Of a stretch of DNA of 37,222 nt, positions 24,161-31,064 are shown in pieces. A model generated the notes under the pieces. It made no database searches, was not told the origin of the DNA, and saw only the letters and a list, made by a program, of their open reading frames with translations. Origin of the DNA: an uncultured Alphaproteobacteria bacterium (GTDB lineage: Bacteria; Pseudomonadota; Alphaproteobacteria; Rhodobacterales; Rhodobacteraceae); NCBI GenBank assembly GCA_902586855.1, contig CACIIZ010000011.1, positions 1 to 37,222 of the forward strand. The letters are read 5' to 3'. Position 1 is the first letter of the stretch, and every line of letters starts with the position of its first letter. A program made the translations under genes and the position numbers.

Positions 24161-24985
24161 ATGTTTTTAAAGTATAAGCTCTCAAGGTTTCTACCATTTC
24201 TATATTGTAGTTTACTACTAAGTTGTGGAGGAGGATCAATTTCTCTTGAAGAAATTGAAGAGGGGTCTCTTTATGATTTGAATTCCTCGGAGACATCTGC
24301 TTTAGAATTAATAACTATCGATGGTAGTACACTTAGTCTTATAAAAGCTTCTGGGAATTTTATCCGAAACGAAGGTTCAGCCTCTGTTTCAATACCTGAT
24401 TCTACAGGCAACAGTAATAAGTTAGTTAGTAATGCTGTTCCAGCAAAACAAATGACAAGTTTTGTTACAATAATACCCGAAGGTAATGCGTTAGATGGGT
24501 CTTTTGGTATTTTAGGGTTACCAACTGCATCAAATACCATCCCCAAGGGCACCTACAACTACTCTGGGAATGCCCAAATTTTTGTTAATGATGGCAATGC
24601 GCTTTATGGTTTATCTGGTAATAGTAATGTAGTTCTAGAATTTGATGGTACTAATAGTAAGATTACTGGAGATGTGACATCCCTGACTGGCAAAAGATCT
24701 TTCTTAGATTTAAGTTGTAGAGATTGTCCTGTTTCTTCAGTCTTAGATATCGCATTTTCTAATGGCTCTGTTTGTAACGGTAATCGGATTTGCCTGGGTG
24801 ATATTGAGCTACGGAATAGTAATTTGGATGTTCCTTTGTCGAAAAGTCATGTTTTGAGTTCTGACGGGACTTTTTTTGGACCAAATTCAAGTGAACTTGG
24901 CGCCATTTTCTCAGTTAATGATACGCAATCTGGGTCGATTGAAATAAGGGGTGCCTTAACAGGCAAAGATGACGGACTGAATTAA
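24161..24985 (+). CDS. Lipoprotein resembling the TbpB beta-barrel (transferrin-binding-protein-like) family
   Basis: A signal peptide ends in the lipobox LLSC, giving lipidated Cys22 followed by GGGS, so it should be anchored in a membrane and may reach the cell surface. The rest is beta-rich and low in complexity, and ends with FFGPNSSELGAIFSV...GSIEIRGALTGK, the pattern at the end of TbpB-type barrel domains in many alphaproteobacterial 'transferrin-binding-like' lipoproteins. Four cysteines (CRDC and CNGNRIC) could form disulfides. It starts 20 bases after the giant protein gene and is probably co-transcribed with it. Such proteins are often moved to the surface by Slam; no Slam is present. 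Ligand unknown. Confidence 0.65.
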   Translation: MFLKYKLSRFLPFLYCSLLLSCGGGSISLEEIEEGSLYDLNSSETSALELITIDGSTLSLIKASGNFIRNEGSASVSIPDSTGNSNKLVSNAVPAKQMTSFVTIIPEGNALDGSFGILGLPTASNTIPKGTYNYSGNAQIFVNDGNALYGLSGNSNVVLEFDGTNSKITGDVTSLTGKRSFLDLSCRDCPVSSVLDIAFSNGSVCNGNRICLGDIELRNSNLDVPLSKSHVLSSDGTFFGPNSSELGAIFSVNDTQSGSIEIRGALTGKDDGLN

Positions 24986-25075
24986 ATTTTTGGCAAAGAA
25001 AGTATGTTTTCTAAGATTGCAAAAATAGGTTTCACTTAATAACTGTCACTAGAATAATGTTCTTAAAAAAATTGG

Positions 25076-25843
25076 TTATAAAAACCAAGCCTTACGAACT
25101 AGGTTACTACCGCTAATTAAAAGTACAACAAGTATCATTTTTCGAAATTTAGCTTCATCAAGTTTGCTCCGGACAATTGTTCCAAATAAAAGGCCTAAAG
25201 TTGATGGTATGATTAACGAGGCGGAGAATGAAGCTGTGTACCATGTGAAAATGCCTGATTTAATATGTCCAAAAAGTAATAGGATAGCACCTAAGCTGTA
25301 AACGGTACCTTGAACTTTGACATGTTCTTCCTTTCCTAAATTTAAGGCCGTCAAGTAAGTTACTGTCAATGGCCCCCATACTCCAGACATTCCTCCTATA
25401 AAACCAGTCACCATGGCTAATCCTATTGTGATCTTGAGATTTTTCTCCCGAAAGCTGAGTTTAAACTTTAGTATTTGAAGCAGAGAAAAAAAACATATTA
25501 ATACTCCTAGGGTTCCAAGAAAAAACTTGCTCGGAAGGTAAGGTGTTAACTGGCTACTCACCATTAAGAAAATTCCACAGGTAATAAGAAAAAGTCGATA
25601 TCGGAATAGAATTTCGATCACTCTTGGGGGCCCTGGTGTGAAGGCTTGCTTAAAATTTGTAACCAATGTAGGGAGAATGAGGGCAGCTAAAGCTTGCTCA
25701 GGAGGCATTAGTGTGCTCAATCCAGAAAGCAAAATCATCGGCATTGCAAATCCAACCACACCTTTTACAACACCCGCAAAAAAACTGATGATGAAACAGC
25801 TAGCCAGTAAAGAAGGCATATTTTGTAGAAAATCTGTAAGCAT
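25076..25843 (-). CDS. Second TSUP (TauE/SafE) family membrane transporter
   Basis: About eight hydrophobic helices in two halves, with AGVVKGVVGFAMPMILLSG in the first and GFIGGMSGVWGPLTVTYL in the second, the usual TSUP repeat motifs. Function would be export or import of a small sulfur-containing or organic anion. I chose ATG 25843, which puts the first helix soon after the start; an in-frame ATG at 25897 would add 18 residues with little sign of a membrane segment. Neither has a clear ribosome binding site. It is divergent from the molybdenum hydroxylase operon and convergent with the lipoprotein gene, so its partner pathway cannot be read from position. Confidence 0.83.
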   Translation of the reverse strand: MLTDFLQNMPSLLASCFIISFFAGVVKGVVGFAMPMILLSGLSTLMPPEQALAALILPTLVTNFKQAFTPGPPRVIEILFRYRLFLITCGIFLMVSSQLTPYLPSKFFLGTLGVLICFFSLLQILKFKLSFREKNLKITIGLAMVTGFIGGMSGVWGPLTVTYLTALNLGKEEHVKVQGTVYSLGAILLLFGHIKSGIFTWYTASFSASLIIPSTLGLLFGTIVRSKLDEAKFRKMILVVLLISGSNLVRKAWFL

Positions 25844-26118
25844 TATAAATTTGATATTATATTCTTCTAATCTATCTAAATAAGACTGGATTTTCAAAAA
25901 TTAAGAAAGATTTTTTTGATTTGCTATCCCTAGATGGGATTTCATTATCAAACCTAACATGAGTAATTCTACTTGATGGATACCTGGCTCCATCATTTTG
26001 GAGAAAACTATTTATAATTAATGATAATGAATTTTGTTATCACGTTATTCGCCAATAATCATTCATTTTGAGACATCAAATATTTGTATTTTCAAAAATT
26101 TATATTAGTATAAAGAGA
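25844..26118. other. Divergent intergenic region before the molybdenum hydroxylase operon
   Basis: This 275-base gap contains no convincing gene. ATCCC-TAGAT-GGGAT occurs near 25926-25940, and TGATGG...CCATCA with a ten-base centre near 25973-25996; both are possible operators or short hairpins. TTGTAT (26084-26089) and TAGTAT (26106-26111) are a weak promoter candidate for the operon with 16 bases between them. Confidence 0.35.
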
Positions 26119-26985
26119 ATGAGATATGCCAAGCCACAATCTGTAAATGAAGCTACTAATATCTTACTCGCTGAGAAGGGCATATCAAGGGTCCTAGCCG
26201 GGGGTACTGATATATTAGTGCAAATGAAATCTGGAATGGTAAAACCAGATTTGATTATGGACATCAAGAGTATTCCTGGCATCAGAGATGTTATTAAGAA
26301 AAATGGAGGTTTTGAAGTAGGAGCAGCCGTGTCTGGTTATGAATTTAATAATCATCCTGAATTAAAGATATTTGCTCCAGGGATTGCGGAGGCCTTTGAC
26401 TTAATTGGATCAACTCAGATTCAGGGTCGGTGCACTATGGTTGGTAATTTGTGCAATGCTTCTCCAGCAGCAGATACAGTACCAGCATTGTTGGCTTCAA
26501 ACTGTATAGCAAAAGTCGTAGGTCCAGCAGGCGTGAGAGAAACAAAAATAAACAAAATCTCAGTTGAACCTGGAAAGACATCTTTGAAAAAAGGGGAGTT
26601 TATTAAATCAATATTTATCCCTCCAAGACCTGATTTTTCGGCTGATGCCTATTTACGTTTTACTCCAAGGAGTGAAATGGATATCGCTATAGTCTCTGCC
26701 GCAGTGTTCTTAACTCTCGATGATAAAGGTGTTTGTACGCATGCTAGAATTTCACTAGGGGCTGTCGCACCTACGGTGATTCTTGTGGAAGAGGCTGGAG
26801 CTGTCTTAGTGGGGTCTACGTTGGAAGATGCGGTTCTCGATGAAATGGCTCAGAAATGTTCCGATTCGTGCGATCCAATTAATGACAAGCGTGGAACTAA
26901 AGAGTTCAGATCACATGTTGCTGGCGTTTTGGCGAAGCGGGCAGCCTTGTTAGCACAAAAGAGAGCTGGAGAAAAAAGTGAATAA
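26119..26985 (+). CDS. Molybdenum hydroxylase FAD-binding subunit (CoxM/CutM-like)
   Basis: Medium subunit of a three-part xanthine dehydrogenase/CO dehydrogenase-family enzyme. It passes electrons from the iron-sulfur subunit to an acceptor through FAD. VLAGGTDILVQMK and TMVGNLCNASPAADTVPALLA are the two FAD-binding loops. ATG 26119 gives MRYAKPQSVNEA, the usual start; a TTG at 26068 would add an unmatched 17-residue extension. The weak upstream promoter places its start close to this ATG. The gene overlaps the iron-sulfur subunit gene by eight bases, so the two are translationally coupled. Confidence 0.9.
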   Translation: MRYAKPQSVNEATNILLAEKGISRVLAGGTDILVQMKSGMVKPDLIMDIKSIPGIRDVIKKNGGFEVGAAVSGYEFNNHPELKIFAPGIAEAFDLIGSTQIQGRCTMVGNLCNASPAADTVPALLASNCIAKVVGPAGVRETKINKISVEPGKTSLKKGEFIKSIFIPPRPDFSADAYLRFTPRSEMDIAIVSAAVFLTLDDKGVCTHARISLGAVAPTVILVEEAGAVLVGSTLEDAVLDEMAQKCSDSCDPINDKRGTKEFRSHVAGVLAKRAALLAQKRAGEKSE

Positions 26986-27451
26986 GATTCATGTAAAAGT
27001 CACTGTCAATGAGGATGAAATAGAATATTTATGTAATTCTGAAGATACTCTTCTCGATATTTTAAGAGATAATTTAAGGCTAACCGGAACAAAAGAGGGC
27101 TGTGGAACGGGTGATTGTGGCGCATGCAGTATAATACTAGACGACAAGTTGGTGTGCTCGTGTTTGGTCTTAGCTGGTGAAGTTGATGGATCGAAAATTG
27201 CCACAATTGAAGGAATGGCAACCGAAGGAAAACTGCACCCGCTGCAGAAAAAATTCTTGGAGCATGCTGCGCTTCAATGTGGAATTTGCACCCCGGGCAT
27301 TTTGATTGCTGCCAAGGCCCTTCTGGAAAAGAATTCCAATCCAACAGAGACAGAGGTACGTTATTGGCTTGCCGGTAATCTATGCCGGTGCACAGGATAT
27401 GATAAAATCATAAAAGCAGTTATTGATGCAGCGGCAGAAATGAGGTCCTAA
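26978..27451 (+). CDS. Molybdenum hydroxylase [2Fe-2S] subunit (CoxS-like)
   Basis: Small subunit carrying two [2Fe-2S] clusters. The plant-ferredoxin-type cluster uses Cys42, Cys47, Cys50 and Cys62 (GCGTGDCGAC), and the second uses Cys101, Cys104, Cys136 and Cys138 (CGICTPG and LCRCTGY). All eight are present in the normal order and the 157-residue length is typical. It starts with GTG inside the end of the FAD-subunit gene. Electrons run from the molybdenum centre through these clusters to FAD. The large-subunit gene starts two bases after its stop. Confidence 0.95.
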   Translation: MNKIHVKVTVNEDEIEYLCNSEDTLLDILRDNLRLTGTKEGCGTGDCGACSIILDDKLVCSCLVLAGEVDGSKIATIEGMATEGKLHPLQKKFLEHAALQCGICTPGILIAAKALLEKNSNPTETEVRYWLAGNLCRCTGYDKIIKAVIDAAAEMRS

Positions 27452-27453
27452 GC

Positions 27454-29700
27454 ATGGGTTTTTTACATAAGAAAATCGACAAAAAGTTTAGCGTTGTAGG
27501 TACCAGGCCTATTAGACCTGATGGAGTAGATAAAGTTACAGGAAAGGCCTTATATGGAGCTGATCTTTATGCACCTAATATGCTAGTTGGCAAGATGCTT
27601 AGAATTAATGAACCACACGCATTTATTAAGTCTATAAATACGTCAAAGGCTGAAGCGCTTCCTGGGGTTAAGTCTGTAGTCACATACAAAGATTTTTTGA
27701 ATGTTCAAGAAAACAGAACTAATGATATCCTCGAAAATTGCATAGCTAACAATAAAGTACTTTATGATGGTCATGCTATAGCAGCAGTTGCAGCTATCAA
27801 TTCTGTCGTAGCTCAAAAAGCCTTAAGTCTTATAGAATTTGAATTAGAAATATTGCCCTTTGTCATTGATGTTGACATGGCCATGAAGAAGAATTCCCCA
27901 GTTGTCCATAAAGGAAGGAAACATGAGAATGTACCTAATCAATTCTCTGATAATGTAACATCTTATTGTTCATTTGGACATGGTCAATTAGAAGAGGGTT
28001 TTGGTAAAGCAGATTTAGTTATAGAAAGATCTTTCAAAACTCCATCAGTTCATCAAGGCTATATCGAACCTCATGCCTGTTTGGCATCTATGACAATCGA
28101 TGGAAAAGCAGATTTGTGGTGTTGTACTCAGGGTCAATATAATGTGCGAGCTATATGTGCCGATATAATGGGAATTGATACAAGCCAACTAAAAGTAATA
28201 GCATCTGAAATTGGTGGAGGTTTTGGGGGGAAAACCACTGTTTTTATTGAACCAATAGCTTTGGCCCTTTCTCATAAATCGGGCCAACCGGTAAAGATGG
28301 TGATGACCAGAGATGAGGTCTTTAAGGCAACTGGTCCAACAGTTTCCTCTTCTGTTGATATTAAAATGGGGATGTCGAAATTGGGTGTGATTACTGCAGC
28401 TCATGCTGTGATACGTTATGAGGGTGGCGCATTCCCAAATGAAACGTATGAATTAGGAGCACAAAGTGCTTTTGCAGCATACGATCTTAAGGCCGTCAAA
28501 TCTGAAGGTTTTAATGTCTTGACAAATAGACCTAGTCAGGCAGCTTATCGCGCTCCAGGGGCCCCTCAGGCGATTTTTGCCGTAGAAAGTTTGGTAGATG
28601 AACTTTGTCAATTGCTCAAACTCGATCCATTGAGAGTAAGACTAGCAAATGCTGCCAAGAAGGGCACTATAGCTTCCTATGGTCCGACTTTTGAAGATAT
28701 TGGCTTAATAGCTACTTTGGAGGCTGCACAAAAGCATCCGCATTATTCTGCGCCACTTTTAGAAAATCAAGGCCGAGGACTTTCATGTGGCTTTTGGTTT
28801 AATTTTGGTGGAAATACTTGTGTTAGTTTAAACATAAACTTTGATGGAACTGTGGGAATTGTAGAAGGCAATCCAGATATTGGTGGATCTCGTGCATCGA
28901 TTAGTCAAATGGCGGCAGAGGAATTAGGTGTGCCTTTGGAAAAGATCAGCACTGTAATAGCAGATACTAACTCACTTGGTCATAACGATGTAACTGATGG
29001 GAGTCGAGTAACCTTTGCCGTAGGACTAGCCACAATTAAAGCCGCTAAAGCTGCCAAGAAAGAAATGTGCAAAAGAGTTGCCAGACTTTGGGATATAGAT
29101 GAAGAAGCGGTAATTTGGAAGAATGGCCATGTGTATCCAGCTGGGCCTAATGCAGGAGAACAAGATCCGTTATCCCTGCAAGAAATTGCGGCAATGTCAG
29201 CACAAACTGGGGGACCAATTGCTGGACATTACGAAGTAAATGCAGAAGGTGCTGGCGTCAGTTTTGGCGTTCATCTTGTCGATGTCGAGGTAGACCCTGA
29301 AACTGGGCATACAAAAATTATTAGGTATACTGTGTTTCAAGATGCTGGAAAAGCAGTACACCCCTCTTACGTTGAGGGACAGATGCAAGGAGGTTCCGTT
29401 CAGGGAATAGGTTGGGCCTTGAATGAAGAATATATATATGATCTTAATGGAAAAATGTTAAACGCAGGATTCCTAGACTATCGGATCCCCGTAGCTTCTG
29501 ATTTACCTATGATTGAGCCTGTGATATTAGAGATCCCTAATCCGGGCCACCCTTATGGGGTAAGAGGGGTAGGCGAAACTTCAATTGTCCCTCCATTGGC
29601 AGCAATCTGCAATGCAGTTTCTAGAGCAACTGATATTCGTTTTACTGAATTACCTTTATCTCCACCCAAGGTCCTTTCTGCTATATTAAATAAAGATTAG
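27454..29700 (+). CDS. Molybdenum hydroxylase large (molybdopterin) subunit
   Basis: Catalytic subunit of the xanthine dehydrogenase family. It begins with the VGTRPIRPDGVDKVTGKALYGAD segment, followed by SEIGGGFGGK, and has the active-site glutamate at 708 in RGVGETSIVPPLA. The substrate loop reads AYRAPGAPQ (364-372), not the AYRCSFR loop of true (form I) CO dehydrogenase, so a hydroxylase acting on an organic substrate is more likely. 748 residues is the standard length. Three subunits in the order M-S-L with overlaps form one operon, followed at 12 bases by a MoaD-like gene. Candidate substrates include purines, pyridines, aldehydes or an aromatic acyl-CoA; nothing visible decides between them. 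Confidence 0.9.
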   Translation: MGFLHKKIDKKFSVVGTRPIRPDGVDKVTGKALYGADLYAPNMLVGKMLRINEPHAFIKSINTSKAEALPGVKSVVTYKDFLNVQENRTNDILENCIANNKVLYDGHAIAAVAAINSVVAQKALSLIEFELEILPFVIDVDMAMKKNSPVVHKGRKHENVPNQFSDNVTSYCSFGHGQLEEGFGKADLVIERSFKTPSVHQGYIEPHACLASMTIDGKADLWCCTQGQYNVRAICADIMGIDTSQLKVIASEIGGGFGGKTTVFIEPIALALSHKSGQPVKMVMTRDEVFKATGPTVSSSVDIKMGMSKLGVITAAHAVIRYEGGAFPNETYELGAQSAFAAYDLKAVKSEGFNVLTNRPSQAAYRAPGAPQAIFAVESLVDELCQLLKLDPLRVRLANAAKKGTIASYGPTFEDIGLIATLEAAQKHPHYSAPLLENQGRGLSCGFWFNFGGNTCVSLNINFDGTVGIVEGNPDIGGSRASISQMAAEELGVPLEKISTVIADTNSLGHNDVTDGSRVTFAVGLATIKAAKAAKKEMCKRVARLWDIDEEAVIWKNGHVYPAGPNAGEQDPLSLQEIAAMSAQTGGPIAGHYEVNAEGAGVSFGVHLVDVEVDPETGHTKIIRYTVFQDAGKAVHPSYVEGQMQGGSVQGIGWALNEEYIYDLNGKMLNAGFLDYRIPVASDLPMIEPVILEIPNPGHPYGVRGVGETSIVPPLAAICNAVSRATDIRFTELPLSPPKVLSAILNKD

Positions 29701-29712
29701 TAATTATAGATT

Positions 29713-29955
29713 ATGGTGAAAGTGAAAATATGGGGATCATTAACTGAGGCTGTTGGGTCTGAGTATGTAGAGGTAGAGGCAAAAAATTTTTTAGAATTAC
29801 TCGAAAATTTAAAATCTAAATACCCAGGTTTGAGGCCTCAAATAGAAAGAGGAGTTTCATTGGCTATTGATGGCAAGATTTATAAACAGTCTTGGTTTAC
29901 TCCGATACGTACCGACAGTGAAGTAGTTCTAATGCCATTTATGATGGGTGGATAA
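29713..29955 (+). CDS. MoaD/ThiS-family small ubiquitin-fold protein
   Basis: An 80-residue protein with a beta-grasp pattern (VKVKIWGSLTEAVG, FLELLENLKSKYPGL, VVLMPFMMGG) and the exposed C-terminal Gly-Gly that MoaD-type sulfur carriers use for thiocarboxylation. It lies 12 bases after the large-subunit gene, and no MoaE or MoeB gene is near. It could supply sulfur for molybdopterin synthesis or for the terminal sulfido ligand of this enzyme, or be a dedicated accessory factor. Gene reality is supported by its codons and tight position; the exact role is inferred. Confidence 0.75.
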   Translation: MVKVKIWGSLTEAVGSEYVEVEAKNFLELLENLKSKYPGLRPQIERGVSLAIDGKIYKQSWFTPIRTDSEVVLMPFMMGG

Positions 29956-30059
29956 TGCAAGTATTAATTTTCACGGTTAGGGGTGTACTTTGATCTCTTT
30001 ATCGTTATTTCTTACTGATCATAAATTTCCCGCTAGTTTTATGAATATGAGGGGATTAG

Positions 30060-30960
30060 ATGGAAAAAAGAAGAGTTGGGAATACTGGTCTCAAAATAGA
30101 TATTTTAGGATTAGGTGGAGCACCTCTTGGAGGAAATTTTGTTTCTTTAGACTATCTTCAAAGCGCAGAGATTATCTCTGAAGCCCTAAAGTTGGGCATC
30201 ACCTACTTTGATACAGCTCCTTGGTATGGATTTGGTCGTTCAGAGCTGGTGATCGGTGATCACATTAGGGGGGCGGATACCTTTTCACCCTGTCTACGAT
30301 TATTCTTATGACGGAATCATGCGAGCCTATGAAGATAGTTTGCATAGGTTGGGATTGGACAGGATAGATATCTTATTAGCTCACGATATTGGAACTTTTC
30401 AGCATGGGGTAGAAAATAAGCGACATTTTCGATGCCTTGAAACCGGCGGCTATAAGGCTATGGATGAGCTGCGCAAAAATGGCAATGTACAAGCCATAGG
30501 ACTTGGAGTTAATGAAAATGAGATTTGTCTGGATGCTTTGGGTATAGGAAATTGGGACGTATTTCTGTTAGCTGGTCGTTATACTTTGTTGGAGAAAACA
30601 CCTTTAGATTTGTTGTTTCCTGCCTGTCAATCCACTGGAACATCAATAATCTATGGAGGTCCGTTTAACTCCAGTATTCTTGTTGGTAGAGATATGTGGA
30701 ACTATGTGAGTGCACCGAGACATTTGGTGAAAAAAGTCAATGAATTAAGTAGGGTAGCAAAAAATTATAAGATTCCGTTGCCGGCAGCTGCGGTACAATT
30801 CCCATTATTCAACCCTGTTATAACATCGGTAATTCCTGATCCACGAACTAAAATAGAGTTAAATCAAATATTGGAATGGTTTCAGATAAAGATCCCAAGT
30901 GAATTTTGGGAGGAACTCAAGGCCAAGAATCTCTTGGATCAAAGAGCATATATTTCTTAA
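30060..30960 (+). pseudogene. Broken aldo/keto reductase (D-threo-aldose dehydrogenase-like) with internal deletion
   Basis: The first frame (30060-30311) encodes VGNTGLKIDILGLGGAPLGG and ITYFDTAPWYGFG with the Asp and Tyr of the reductase site. It then runs out of frame. A second frame (readable from about 30264 to 30960) resumes with IPFHPVYDYSYDGIMRAYEDSLHRLGLDRIDILLAHDIG and completes the family. Relatives have about 30-40 residues between the SELVIGDHIRG part and the PF part, including an STK motif with the catalytic lysine; here they are gone. So a deletion with a frame change, around a G6 run near 30268-30273, has disabled it. GAGGGG precedes the ATG, so the start was once functional. 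Remaining codons look like an intact gene, implying a recent event or an assembly fault. Confidence 0.8.
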
Positions 30961-31064
30961 AAAATTGATACAGAATATCTGCAAACCAAAAGGTTTACTA
31001 AAAATCAGGCTAATTGATCGTTTTAGTTTCCTATCTGTATTTTTATATCAAAAATAACTCATTT

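Noticed and set aside
27006-27344. Minus-strand gene opposite the iron-sulfur subunit
   Set aside because: The cysteine-rich sense strand explains the long open frame; no family features or ribosome binding site.
27454-29700. True (form I) carbon monoxide dehydrogenase
   Set aside because: The diagnostic AYRCSFR loop is missing; the loop reads AYRAPGAPQ, so only general molybdenum hydroxylase membership is supported.
30060-30960. Programmed frameshift in the aldo/keto reductase
   Set aside because: Rejoining the frames does not restore the missing segment with the catalytic lysine, so a shift alone would not give an active enzyme.
30256-30960. Independent short gene starting at GTG 30256
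   Set aside because: It lacks the N-terminal half of the barrel and has no ribosome binding site; it is the second half of the broken reductase.
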